Shown in pieces: positions 8,693 through 16,969 of a stretch of DNA of 44,279 nt. Both the position numbers and the translations under genes were made by a program. Where the stretch lies: NCBI RefSeq assembly GCF_018119395.1, contig NZ_JAGPWD010000045.1:1-44279 (forward strand), given 5' to 3'. Numbering within the stretch: position 1 is the first letter of the stretch; every line of letters starts with the position of its first letter. A model generated the notes under the pieces. That model had not been told where the DNA came from, searched no databases, and worked only from the letters and a program-made list of their open reading frames with translations. This DNA is from Massilia sp. ZL223. GTDB lineage: Bacteria > Pseudomonadota > Gammaproteobacteria > Burkholderiales > Burkholderiaceae_D.

Positions 8693-11548
8693 TTACTTCG
8701 TCAGGATGAAGCCCTTCAACTTCGCGAACGCGGTTTCCAGCAGTTCCTTCTGCTGCGCCACGTGCTTGTCGGCATAGCCGACCGCAGGAGACGCCGAGGC
8801 TGCGCGGCCGGCATACGCCAGGCGCTGGCCTTCTTCCATGCTTTCGAAGATGTTGTGCTGGATCTGGAACCACGGACCCTGGTTCTGCGGTTCATCCTGC
8901 GCCCACACCACTTCGGTCGCGTTGCTGAACTTCTTCAGTTCGGCGGCGAACGACTTGTGCGGGAACGGATACATCTGCTCGATACGGACGATCGCCACGT
9001 CGCCGGCGTTGCGCGCCTTGCGGGTGTTGACCAGGTCGTAGTAGACCTTGCCCGAGCAAACGATCACGCGCTTGACCTTCGACGCTTCGATCTTCTCGTC
9101 CACTTCGCCGATCACGGTCTGGAAACCGCCCTTGGCCAGGTCGGTCAGCGGCGAGCCGGCGTCCTTGTTACGCAGCAGCGACTTCGGCGTGAAGATCACC
9201 AGCGGCTTGCGGAACTGGCGCACCATCTGGCGGCGCAGCAGGTGGAAGATCTGGGCGGCCGTGGTCGGCTGCACCACTTGCATATTGTTGTCGGCGCACA
9301 GCTGCAGGAAGCGCTCGATACGGGCCGACGAGTGTTCCGGGCCCTGGCCTTCGTAGCCGTGCGGGAGCATCATGGTCAGGCCGGATGCGCGGCCCCACTT
9401 CACTTCGCCCGAGGCGATGAACTGGTCGATGACGACCTGGGCGCCGTTGACGAAGTCGCCGAACTGGGCTTCCCAGATGGTCAGGGTGTTCGGTTCGGCG
9501 GTCGAGTAGCCGTACTCGAAGCCGAGCACCGCTTCTTCCGACAGCACCGAGTCGATCACGGTGAAGTGCGCCTGGTTGTCCGAGACGTTGGCCAGCGGCA
9601 GGTAGATGCCCTGGTCCCAGCGCTCGCGGTTCTGGTCGTGCAGCACGGCGTGGCGGTGCACGAAGGTGCCGCGGCCGGCGTCCTGGCCCGACAGGCGGAC
9701 GGCGTAGCCCGAGGACAGCAACGAAGCGTAGGCCAGGTGTTCACCCATGCCCCAGTCGAGGTTCATCTCGCCCTTGCCCATGGTGGCGCGGTCGTTCAGG
9801 ACCTTCTCGACCAGCGAGTGCGGCTTGAAGTTTTCCGGCACCTTGGTGATGCGTTCGGCCAGGCGCTTCAGTTCGGTCAGCGGCACGGCGGTGTCGGCGG
9901 CGTCGGTCCACTTCTTGTTCAGGAACGGCGCCCAGTCGACGGCGTACTTGTTCTTGAAGTTGGTCAGCACCGGATCCACGGTGTGCTTGCCGGCGTCCAT
10001 GGCGGCGCGGTATTCGGCCACCAGCTGGTCGCCGCCGTCGGCCGCGATGGTGTTCTGCGCAGCCAGCTTCTCCGCGTACAGCTTGCGGGTGCCCGGGTGC
10101 TTGGCGATCTTCTTGTACATCAGCGGCTGGGTCAGGGCCGGGGTGTCCTGCTCGTTGTGGCCCAGCTTGCGGTAGCAGATGATGTCGACCACGACATCCT
10201 TGCCGAACTCGACGCGGTAGTCGAGGGCAATTTGAGTAGCAAGAACAACTGCTTCCGGATCGTCCGCATTGACGTGCAGCACCGGCGCTTCGATCATCTT
10301 GACGACGTCCGAGCAGTACAGGGTCGAGCGCGCGTCGCGCGGGTCGGAGGTGGTGAAGCCGATCTGGTTGTTGATGACGATGTGGACGGTACCGCCGGTG
10401 CCGTAGCCGCGGGTCTGGGCCAGGTTCAGGGTTTCCATGACCACGCCCTGGCCGGCGAAGGCCGCGTCGCCGTGCACCAGGATCGGCAGCACTTCCTTGC
10501 CCTTGCGGTCGCCGCGGCGTTCCATGCGCGCCTTGACCGAACCTTCGACCACCGGGTTGACGATTTCCAGGTGCGACGGGTTGAACGCCAGCGACAGGTG
10601 GACCGGGCCGCCCGGGGTCGAGATGTCGCTCGAGAAGCCCTGGTGGTATTTGACGTCGCCGGCCGGCAGGTCGTCGGCGTGCTTGCCTTCGAATTCTTCG
10701 AACAGGTCGGCCGGGCTCTTGCCCAGGGTGTTGACCAGGACGTTCAGGCGGCCGCGGTGGGCCATGCCGATCACGATTTCCTGGACGCCCTTTTCACCGG
10801 CGCGCTGGATCAGTTCGTCCATCGAGGCGATGAAGGATTCGCCGCCTTCCAGCGAGAAGCGCTTGGCGCCGACGTACTTGGTGTGGAGGTAGCGTTCCAG
10901 GCCTTCGGCCGCGGTCAGGCGCTCGAGGATGTGCTTTTTCTTTTCGGCGCTGAAGGTCGGGGTCGAGCGGATCGACTCCAGGCGCTCCTGCAGCCAGCGC
11001 TTTTCGGTCGGATCGCTGATGTACATGAACTCAGCGCCGATCGAACGGCAGTAGGTGTCGCGCAGCATGTTCAGGATGTCGCGCAGCGAGGCGGTTTCCT
11101 GGCCAAAGTAGGTATTGCTGATGTTGAAGACGGTGTCCTGGTCCGCATCGCTGAAGCCGTAGAAGCTCGGATCGAGTTCCGGCAGGGGCGGACGTTCCTG
11201 GCGCTGCAGCGGGTCCAGGTTGGCCCAGCGCGAGCCGAGGTAGCGGTAGGCGGCGATCAGCTGGGTGACGGCGACGCGCTTGCGGCCCATTTCGACGTCG
11301 GGGGTGGCGGTCACGGTACGGATCGGGCCCTGCTTGGCGCGTTCCGCGAACGAGGCGACGACCGACGAGTGAACCACGTCGGGGCGGCTGGAGCCGTCGA
11401 CCGCAGGCACGTGCTGCATCTGGTCGAAGTAGGCGCGCCAGTTGTCCGGCACCGAACCCGGGTTGTTCAGGTAGGCCTCGTACAACTCTTCCACGTACGG
11501 CGCATTACCGCCGAACAGGTATGAGTTGGCGTTATATTGCTGCATCAT
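8693..11548 (-). CDS. odhA: 2-oxoglutarate dehydrogenase E1 component
   Basis: Thiamine-diphosphate E1 subunit that decarboxylates 2-oxoglutarate and succinylates the OdhB lipoyl group. At 951 residues it is full length. Seen are the E1o N-terminal segment (NSYLFGGNAPYVEELYEAYL), the active-site region GMAHRGRLNVL, the ThDP/Mg region (VHIVINNQIGFTTSDP), and the C-terminal pyrimidine-domain motifs SGQDAGRGTF and RHAVLHDQ. Adjacent ATGs at 11548 and 11545 are both within range of AGGTGAG. It heads the odhA-odhB transcript with a ~300-bp upstream region shared with the divergent Fur-regulated operon. Confidence 0.98.
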   Translation of the reverse strand: MMQQYNANSYLFGGNAPYVEELYEAYLNNPGSVPDNWRAYFDQMQHVPAVDGSSRPDVVHSSVVASFAERAKQGPIRTVTATPDVEMGRKRVAVTQLIAAYRYLGSRWANLDPLQRQERPPLPELDPSFYGFSDADQDTVFNISNTYFGQETASLRDILNMLRDTYCRSIGAEFMYISDPTEKRWLQERLESIRSTPTFSAEKKKHILERLTAAEGLERYLHTKYVGAKRFSLEGGESFIASMDELIQRAGEKGVQEIVIGMAHRGRLNVLVNTLGKSPADLFEEFEGKHADDLPAGDVKYHQGFSSDISTPGGPVHLSLAFNPSHLEIVNPVVEGSVKARMERRGDRKGKEVLPILVHGDAAFAGQGVVMETLNLAQTRGYGTGGTVHIVINNQIGFTTSDPRDARSTLYCSDVVKMIEAPVLHVNADDPEAVVLATQIALDYRVEFGKDVVVDIICYRKLGHNEQDTPALTQPLMYKKIAKHPGTRKLYAEKLAAQNTIAADGGDQLVAEYRAAMDAGKHTVDPVLTNFKNKYAVDWAPFLNKKWTDAADTAVPLTELKRLAERITKVPENFKPHSLVEKVLNDRATMGKGEMNLDWGMGEHLAYASLLSSGYAVRLSGQDAGRGTFVHRHAVLHDQNRERWDQGIYLPLANVSDNQAHFTVIDSVLSEEAVLGFEYGYSTAEPNTLTIWEAQFGDFVNGAQVVIDQFIASGEVKWGRASGLTMMLPHGYEGQGPEHSSARIERFLQLCADNNMQVVQPTTAAQIFHLLRRQMVRQFRKPLVIFTPKSLLRNKDAGSPLTDLAKGGFQTVIGEVDEKIEASKVKRVIVCSGKVYYDLVNTRKARNAGDVAIVRIEQMYPFPHKSFAAELKKFSNATEVVWAQDEPQNQGPWFQIQHNIFESMEEGQRLAYAGRAASASPAVGYADKHVAQQKELLETAFAKLKGFILTK

Positions 11549-11818
11549 TTGTTGCTCACCTTTCTTCGCGCTTCGCGAGTATGGGGCGGGTTGGTCTAAC
11601 CTTCCGCGACACGGCCTGACCGGTTAGCGGATCGCACTTACTACATCAAGTTGTGGGGGAAGGACTTAATTCTTGGCGCTAATGCGCACGCTTTTGCGTA
11701 CTCAGTTGCCAATTAGCGCAGCCAGCGTGGCCCGCGACATTGTAACGCATCAGCTCTCGCAAGGCTGACAAGGTCGAGAGAAATTATTTATGAGGGAAGA
11801 GAAATCGATACTGCCCCG
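11549..11818. promoter_or_regulatory. odhA upstream region with inverted repeat
   Basis: About 270 bp without a gene. It holds an 8-bp inverted repeat, GCGCTAAT (11676-11683) with ATTAGCGC (11712-11719), nested around a smaller ACGC-TTTT-GCGT hairpin. It could be an operator or a structured odhA leader. I cannot assign the odhA promoter confidently. Confidence 0.4.
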
Positions 11819-11849
11819 TTGACCACGTAAATGATAATCGTTATCATTT
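11819..11849 (+). promoter_or_regulatory. Fur box overlapping a sigma70 promoter
   Basis: AAATGATAA-TCG-TTATCATTT (11829-11849) has perfect 9-bp inverted arms matching the Fur consensus. It lies over a promoter with -35 TTGACC (11819-11824), 17-bp spacer and -10 TATCAT (11842-11847). Fur-Fe2+ bound here would block RNA polymerase, so the operon downstream should be induced by iron limitation. The expected transcription start is about 11854, the first ATG of the next gene. Confidence 0.88.
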
Positions 11850-11853
11850 GCAA

Positions 11854-12522
11854 ATGCAGCCGACCCTTACCTCTTCCTCCGCCCCAGCGCCCGCTTCCGC
11901 CCTTCCCGGGGCGCGGCGCGCCATGTGGTTAAAACAATTGCATCAATGGCACTGGATCAGCTCCGCCCTCTGCCTGATGGCGATGTTGCTTTTTAGCATC
12001 ACCGGCTTCACCCTCAACCACGCGGCCCAGATCGAGGCCAAGCCCCAAGTCACCCGCCTGAAGGCCAGCCTGCCCGAGCCGCTGCGCGCCCAGCTGGCCG
12101 CCTACGCCGAGGAACACGCCGACGCCGAGGTGCCCCTGCCCGCCGAACTGGCGGACTGGGCCAACGGTGCCTTCCCGGTCGACGTGCGCGGCAAGCGCGC
12201 CGAATGGAGCGAAGAAGATGCCTATGTCGCCCTGCCCCGTCCGGGCGGCGACGCCTGGCTGCGCATCGCGGCCGACGGCAGCGCGGAATACGAACGCACC
12301 GACCGCGGCTGGATCAGCTGGCTCAACGACATGCACAAGGGCCGCAACACCGGCGCCGTGTGGAGCTGGTTCATCGACATCTTCGCGATCGCCTGCCTGG
12401 TGTTCTGCATCACCGGTTTCCTGATCCTGAAATACCACGCCGCCAACCGGCCTTCGACCTGGCCGGTGATCGGCTTCGGCATCCTGCTGCCCGCCGTGCT
12501 CGCTCTTCTATTCGTTCATTAA
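11854..12522 (+). CDS. PepSY-associated transmembrane protein, putative ferric/flavin reductase subunit
   Basis: A 222-residue inner-membrane protein of the PepSY_TM family, whose members include inner-membrane ferric-siderophore reductases such as FoxB. One helix (WISSALCLMAMLLFSITGF) is followed by a ~100-residue periplasmic domain, then two helices near the C-terminus (FIDIFAIACLVFCITGF and GFGILLPAVLALLF). Histidines at helix ends (HQWHW, TLNH, MHKG, KYH) are candidate haem ligands. It is first in a five-gene Fur-box operon. The ATG at 11854 coincides with the predicted transcript start, implying leaderless translation; the alternative is ATG 11923 (MWLKQLHQWHW), where family similarity begins. 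Reductase function is inferred from family and context. Confidence 0.85.
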   Translation: MQPTLTSSSAPAPASALPGARRAMWLKQLHQWHWISSALCLMAMLLFSITGFTLNHAAQIEAKPQVTRLKASLPEPLRAQLAAYAEEHADAEVPLPAELADWANGAFPVDVRGKRAEWSEEDAYVALPRPGGDAWLRIAADGSAEYERTDRGWISWLNDMHKGRNTGAVWSWFIDIFAIACLVFCITGFLILKYHAANRPSTWPVIGFGILLPAVLALLFVH

Positions 12523-12553
12523 ATATATCCACCTTCATATATAAGGCACCCTG

Positions 12554-13066
12554 ATGAAACTGTCCCACTCGCTCGTCTTGACCCTGCCGCTGGCCTCCGG
12601 CTGGGCCATGGCCGCCGACCTGTCCGTGAAGTTCGAACTGCCGCAGCTGAACGTGGCCGAGTACCACAAGCCCTACGTGGCGGTGTGGATCGAGCGCGCG
12701 GACCAGACGGTCGCGTCCAACCTGGCCGTCCTGTACGACGTCAAGAAGAAGGACAACGCGGGCGAGAAGTGGGTCAAGGACCTGCGCACCTGGTGGCGCA
12801 AGGCCGGCCGCGACGCCAAGCTGCCGATCGACGGCGTGAGCGGCGCGACCAAGGCGGCGGGCACCCATACCCTCTCCTTCGGCCCGGCCGTCAACGGCCT
12901 GGACAAGCTCCCGGCCGGCGACTACAAGCTGGTGATCGAAGCGGCGCGCGAAGCGGGCGGCCGCGAACTGGTCAAGGTGCCCTTCGCCTGGCCGGCCAAG
13001 GGCAAGCTGGCGGCGAATGCGGCCGGCAAGGAAGAACTCGGCGCAGTGTCCATCCAAGTCCAATAA
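12554..13066 (+). CDS. DUF2271 periplasmic protein with ApbE flavinylation motif
   Basis: A 170-residue secreted protein with signal peptide cleaved after AMAA, followed by a DUF2271 domain. Residues 93-99 read DGVSGAT, matching the D-x2-[ST]-G-A-[ST] sequence where ApbE attaches FMN through a phosphoester to the last Thr (as in NqrC, RnfG and FMN_bind proteins). Thr99 is therefore the predicted FMN site. An ApbE gene lies two genes downstream. It starts 31 nt after the PepSY gene. I infer a periplasmic flavin carrier receiving electrons from the PepSY membrane protein. Confidence 0.85.
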   Translation: MKLSHSLVLTLPLASGWAMAADLSVKFELPQLNVAEYHKPYVAVWIERADQTVASNLAVLYDVKKKDNAGEKWVKDLRTWWRKAGRDAKLPIDGVSGATKAAGTHTLSFGPAVNGLDKLPAGDYKLVIEAAREAGGRELVKVPFAWPAKGKLAANAAGKEELGAVSIQVQ

Positions 13067-13076
13067 GGGAGCCTCC

Positions 13077-13901
13077 ATGCAAACCCGTATCCTGAAGCAC
13101 ACCGTCCTGGCCCTGGCATTGGCCGGCCTGTCCCTGTCGGCCAGCGCCCACCGCGGCTGGATCAAGCCCAGCGCCACCCTGGTCGAGAAGGAAGAAGCCT
13201 GGGTCACCATCGACGGCGCCGTGTCGGAAGGCCTGTTCGACTTCGACCACGTCCCGCTGCGCATGGACGGCCTCACCGTCACCGATCCGGACGGCGCCAC
13301 CGCGCCGGCGCAAGGCGCGGTGCTCGGCAAGCTGCGCAGCACCCTCGACCTGCGCATGCCGAAGGACGGCACCTATCGGCTGGCCCTGGTCAGCAACAAC
13401 GCGATGGGCAGCTACAAGCTGAACGGCGAAGTGAAGCGCTTCCGCACCATGGAGGCCAACCTGTCCAAGGACATCCCGCAGGGTGCGCAGGAGGTCAAGA
13501 CCACCATCACCGCCACCCGCCTGGAAACCTTCGTCTCGGCCAACAAGACCTCGGCCGGCGCCCTCAAGCCGACCGGCCAGGGGCTGGAACTGGTGCCGGT
13601 GACCCACCCGAACGAACTGCATGCCGGCGAGACCGCGCGCTTCCGCTTCCAGCTCGACGGCAAGCCGCTGGCGAACTTCCCGTTCAGCCTGGTGCCGGGC
13701 GGCGTCAAGTACCGCGGCACCCTGGGCGAACTGCGCTTCACGACCGACGCCAGGGGCGAAGCCAGCTTCACCCTGCCGGCGCCGAACATGTACTGGCTGA
13801 CCGCCAAGTTCCCGGTCGAGCAGCCGAAGGGCCCGTCCGACGCGGCAGGCGACTCGCGCCGCTACAGCTACTCGGCCACCCTGGAAGTGCTCCCCCAGTA
13901 A
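13077..13901 (+). CDS. DUF4198 periplasmic protein
   Basis: A 274-residue secreted protein with a clear signal peptide ending in LSASA and a mature start HRGWIKPS, typical of DUF4198 proteins, whose Ig-like beta-sandwich domains resemble periplasmic metal-binding or carrier proteins. The ATG at 13077 has GGGAG upstream; the longer in-frame extension overlaps the DUF2271 end and lacks a signal. It is 10 nt after the DUF2271 stop and 2 nt before apbE, so it belongs to the same transcript. Exact role unknown; a metal- or partner-binding function beside the flavoprotein is a guess. Confidence 0.85.
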   Translation: MQTRILKHTVLALALAGLSLSASAHRGWIKPSATLVEKEEAWVTIDGAVSEGLFDFDHVPLRMDGLTVTDPDGATAPAQGAVLGKLRSTLDLRMPKDGTYRLALVSNNAMGSYKLNGEVKRFRTMEANLSKDIPQGAQEVKTTITATRLETFVSANKTSAGALKPTGQGLELVPVTHPNELHAGETARFRFQLDGKPLANFPFSLVPGGVKYRGTLGELRFTTDARGEASFTLPAPNMYWLTAKFPVEQPKGPSDAAGDSRRYSYSATLEVLPQ

Positions 13902-13903
13902 GC

Positions 13904-14914
13904 ATGCGCGACGTCCTCGTCCCGCTCGACATCGACATGGCGCTGCCGCCACCCGGCAGCGTGCTGCGGCGCGCGGCCGGCGCCTCGATGGGGACCGACT
14001 GGTCGGTGCGCCTGATGCTGCCGGAAGGCGTCGACGGCGCCGCACTGGCCCAGGCCCTGCAGCGCGAGCTGGACGAGATCGTGGCCCAGATGAGCCATTG
14101 GGAACCGGATTCCCTGCTGTCGCGCTACAACCGCGCCGAGGCCGGCAGCTGGCATGCGCTGCCGCCGCAGTTCTACGATGTGGCCAAGTACGCCCTCCAG
14201 GTGGCCGAGGACACCGGCTGGGCCTACGATCCGGCCGGCGGCGCCCTGGTCAACCTGTGGGGTTTCGGCCCGACGGGACGCTATGACCAGGCAGGCTTCT
14301 ATGCGCCCGCGCCGGACGCCATCGAGGCCCTGATGGCAAGGCGCGCGGCCAGCCGCCCCGTCCTCGACGCTGAGGGACGCCGCCTGCTGCAGCCGGGTGG
14401 CGCGGTCCTCGACTTCTCGTCCGTGGCCAAGGGCTATGGCGTCGACCGCCTGGCCTGCTCTCTCGAACGGCACGGCGTGCGCCACTACGTCGCCGAAGTC
14501 GGCGGCGAGCTGCGCGGCGCCGGCATGAAGCCGAACGGCGAACCGTGGTGGGTCGAGATCGAAGGCGTACCCGGCGCCGGCAAGGCCGGCGAGCAGCCGG
14601 TGCTCGCCCTGCATGGGCTGGCGGTGGCCACCTCGGGCGACTACCGGCGCTGGTTCCACCATGGCTTGACGCGCGCTTCGCACACGCTCGACCCGCGCAG
14701 CGGCCAGCCGGTCGCCAACGAGCTCGCATCGGTGACGGTGGTGGCCGATAGCTGCATGGCGGCGGACGCGCTGTCCACCGCCCTGACCGTGATGGGCCCC
14801 GATGAAGGCCGCGCCTTCGCGGACGAACGCGCCATCGCGGCCCGCTTCCTGGTGCGCGGCCGCGGCGCCCTGATTGAAACCACGACCGCCGCCTGGCGGT
14901 CCCTGCTCCAATGA
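13904..14914 (+). CDS. apbE: FAD:protein FMN transferase
   Basis: A 336-residue ApbE-family enzyme moving FMN from FAD onto Thr/Ser of periplasmic flavoproteins. Signatures are GASMGTDWSV near residue 26, VAKGYGVDRLA, the FAD/Mg region VAEVGGELRG, TSGDYRRWF, SHTLDPRSGQPV and ADALSTALTVMG. No obvious lipoprotein signal is present, unlike many periplasmic ApbEs, so export (or cytoplasmic action before export) is uncertain. Its likely substrate is the DUF2271 protein (DGVSGAT). It overlaps the next gene by 4 nt (ATGA), indicating translational coupling. Confidence 0.95.
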   Translation: MRDVLVPLDIDMALPPPGSVLRRAAGASMGTDWSVRLMLPEGVDGAALAQALQRELDEIVAQMSHWEPDSLLSRYNRAEAGSWHALPPQFYDVAKYALQVAEDTGWAYDPAGGALVNLWGFGPTGRYDQAGFYAPAPDAIEALMARRAASRPVLDAEGRRLLQPGGAVLDFSSVAKGYGVDRLACSLERHGVRHYVAEVGGELRGAGMKPNGEPWWVEIEGVPGAGKAGEQPVLALHGLAVATSGDYRRWFHHGLTRASHTLDPRSGQPVANELASVTVVADSCMAADALSTALTVMGPDEGRAFADERAIAARFLVRGRGALIETTTAAWRSLLQ

Positions 14915-16257
14915 TGTTGACGATCGATCCCGTGCGCTGGGGCAGCGCGCTCGTGCTGTCCGGCACCTACCTGGCCATGTGCCTGGCCATCTGGCGTGCC
15001 CGCGCTGCCGTCCGTGTCCAGCCTGACGCGGCGCCCGCCGACTGGCTGGTCGCCTACGCGAGCCAGACCGGCAGCGCCGAATACCTGGCGCGCCGCACCG
15101 CCGAGACCCTGGTGACTTCCGGCCTGGACGCACGCGCCGTGTGCATGTCCGCGCTCGACGCGCAGGCCTTGGACCAGGCAAAGCGCATCCTGTTCATCGC
15201 CAGCACCTACGGCGAAGGCGATGCGCCCGACAGCGCCGCCCGCTTCGCCAGCCACGCCATGGGCACGGCGTGGGACCTGTCCCAGCTCCACTATGCCGTC
15301 CTGGCGCTGGGCGACAACACGTATGCGAACTACTGCGGCTTCGGCCGCCAGCTGGACGGCTGGCTCAGGGCGCGCGGCGCCACGCCCCTGTTCGAGCGGA
15401 TCGAGGTCGACCGCGGCGCGCCGGCGGCGCTGAGCGAATGGCAGCACCAGCTCAGCCGCCTGGGCGGCACCAGCGACGTGCCCGATTGGGAAGCGCCGGG
15501 CTATGGCGAGTGGCGCATCGCCGAACGCAGCCTGATGAATCCCGGCAGCGCAGGCGCCCCGCTCTACCGCCTCGCCCTGATGCCGCTGGACGGCGAACTG
15601 CCCGAATGGCGCGCCGGCGACCTGGCCCAGGTCAGCCCGCCGGGCGACCCCGATCATCCGCGCGAGTACTCGGTGGCCTCGATCCCGGGCGAAGGAAAGC
15701 TGGAACTGATGGTGCGCCTGCAGCGGCGCGAGGACGGCACGGCCGGCGCGGCTTCCGGCTGGCTGTGCGAACAGGCGGCGGGCGGGGACGTCGTGCGGCT
15801 GCGCATGCGCGCGCACGAGCGCTTCCGCCTGGGCGCGAATGCGCGCCGTCCGCTGATCGCGATCGGCAACGGCAGCGGCCTGGCCGGTTTGCGCGCCCTG
15901 CTCAAGGAACGCATCGATGCGGGCGTGCACGACAACTGGCTGCTGTTCGGCGAGCGCAATGCGGCGCACGACTACTTGTGCCGCGAAGAGCTGGAGCAGT
16001 GGCTTGCCAAGGGTGCGCTGACGCGCCTGGACCTTGCCTTCTCGCGCGACCAGCAGAGCCCGCGCTACGTGCAGCACTTGCTGCGCGAACAGGCCGACGT
16101 GCTGCGCGCCTGGGTGGCGGACAACGCCGCCATCTATGTCTGCGGCAGCCTGCAAGGGATGGCCGGCGGCGTCCACGATGCGCTCGCCGAGCTGCTCGGC
16201 AAGGAACACGTCGATACACTGGTGGCGCAAGGACGCTACCGGCGCGACGTCTACTAA
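14911..16257 (+). CDS. Membrane-anchored flavodoxin / NADPH-flavin reductase (CysJ-like)
   Basis: A 448-residue diflavin reductase. An N-terminal helix (about 10-30, WGSALVLSGTYLAMCLAIW) anchors it to the inner membrane. A flavodoxin domain follows, with FMN motifs ASQTGSAEY, STYGEGDAPD and LGDNTYANYCGFG. A ferredoxin-NADP reductase module has FAD motif REYSVASI and the NADPH-binding loop IGNGSGLAGL. It resembles the flavoprotein subunit of sulfite reductase, but no cysI is nearby. The anchor and operon suggest it feeds NADPH electrons to the PepSY membrane protein. A terminator hairpin follows at 16268-16293. Confidence 0.88.
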   Translation: MMLTIDPVRWGSALVLSGTYLAMCLAIWRARAAVRVQPDAAPADWLVAYASQTGSAEYLARRTAETLVTSGLDARAVCMSALDAQALDQAKRILFIASTYGEGDAPDSAARFASHAMGTAWDLSQLHYAVLALGDNTYANYCGFGRQLDGWLRARGATPLFERIEVDRGAPAALSEWQHQLSRLGGTSDVPDWEAPGYGEWRIAERSLMNPGSAGAPLYRLALMPLDGELPEWRAGDLAQVSPPGDPDHPREYSVASIPGEGKLELMVRLQRREDGTAGAASGWLCEQAAGGDVVRLRMRAHERFRLGANARRPLIAIGNGSGLAGLRALLKERIDAGVHDNWLLFGERNAAHDYLCREELEQWLAKGALTRLDLAFSRDQQSPRYVQHLLREQADVLRAWVADNAAIYVCGSLQGMAGGVHDALAELLGKEHVDTLVAQGRYRRDVY

Positions 16258-16267
16258 CGACGCAACA

Positions 16268-16293
16268 AGACCGCCGGCACCCGCCGGCGGTCT
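16268..16293. terminator. Hairpin between convergent genes
   Basis: Perfect 11-bp stem AGACCGCCGGC / GCCGGCGGTCT with loop ACCC, between the stops of the convergent reductase and KGG genes. It probably ends transcription in both directions, although the T-tracts are short. Confidence 0.65.
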
Positions 16294-16309
16294 TCGACCT
16301 CAAACGCGC

Positions 16310-16699
16310 TTAGCGCTTGTTGTCGTTCTTGTGGCTTTGGCGTCCAGCCTCGGCATGCTGCTCCGGGGTACCGCCCTGGGTGCCCCTGCCGCCCTGGTTG
16401 CCACCCTGGTTGCTGCCTTGATTGCCACCCTGGTTACCGCTCTGCTGGCTGCCGCGGCCGCCAGACTGCTGGTTGTCGTTCTTGTGGCTCATCGAGCCGG
16501 CACGACGTGCCTCTTCCGACGTGAACTCATGGGCATTGCCCGATGCGTGTGCGGCGCGGCCGCCTTCGCTGGCGATTTCACGCTGGCGCTGCGGGTCCAT
16601 CGATGCGAAACCGCGGTTGCTGGTATCGCCGCTCTGCTGGCTACCCTGGTTGCCCTGGTTACCCTGCTTGTTGTTGCCGCCTTGGTTGTTCGATGCCAT
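16310..16699 (-). CDS. KGG-domain stress-induced protein with Gly/Gln/Asn-rich repeats
   Basis: A 129-residue hydrophilic protein. It holds KGG/YciG-type repeats: RGFASMDPQRQREIASEGG, then SEEARRAGSMSHKND, and a degenerate copy EQHAEAGRQSHKND at the C-terminus. They are separated by low-complexity Gly/Gln/Asn/Ser linkers (NQGGNQGSNQGG). KGG proteins such as E. coli YciG are expressed under general stress and resemble plant conidiation/desiccation proteins; biochemical role unknown. AGGAGG sits 5 nt before the ATG. The linkers are probably disordered. Confidence 0.85.
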   Translation of the reverse strand: MASNNQGGNNKQGNQGNQGSQQSGDTSNRGFASMDPQRQREIASEGGRAAHASGNAHEFTSEEARRAGSMSHKNDNQQSGGRGSQQSGNQGGNQGSNQGGNQGGRGTQGGTPEQHAEAGRQSHKNDNKR

Positions 16700-16969
16700 G
16701 ATTGCCTCCTATCATTGTGAACAGATCAGCCGCTGTGGCTGAAGTCGGACACCCATCGTAGTCATCCCGACCCAGCCTGAACACCAAAAATGGAGGGTGC
16801 TTTTGTAGGACTGCATCCCGGTCCTCCCGCCGGTTTCTCTGTCGGCATCTTGGGAATGAATGTGTCCAAATTTCACGCACGGGCGCACTTTTTAGCATAG
16901 CAATTATCATTACCTCAGAGTTATAGTCAGCTCGTACTACAATTCAGAACGATATTTATCCTGGACAAC
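16700..16969. promoter_or_regulatory. Divergent upstream region of KGG gene and sensor kinase
   Basis: 270 bp, AT-richer at 16885-16960. It must hold both promoters. CAATTATCATTAC at 16903-16915 resembles half of a Fur box but has no matching second half. No confident operator. Confidence 0.35.

Noticed and set aside
7070..11524. 1484-codon open frame antisense to odhB and odhA
   Set aside because: Shadow of two clear enzymes; Val/Asp/Arg/His-rich without any motif.
14911..16257. CysJ (sulfite reductase flavoprotein)
   Set aside because: No cysI/cysH neighbours, an N-terminal membrane anchor and a Fur-box operon argue for another electron acceptor.
16895..16920. Possible Fur box upstream of the sensor kinase (CAATTATCATTAC)
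   Set aside because: Only one half resembles the consensus; the other half does not match.
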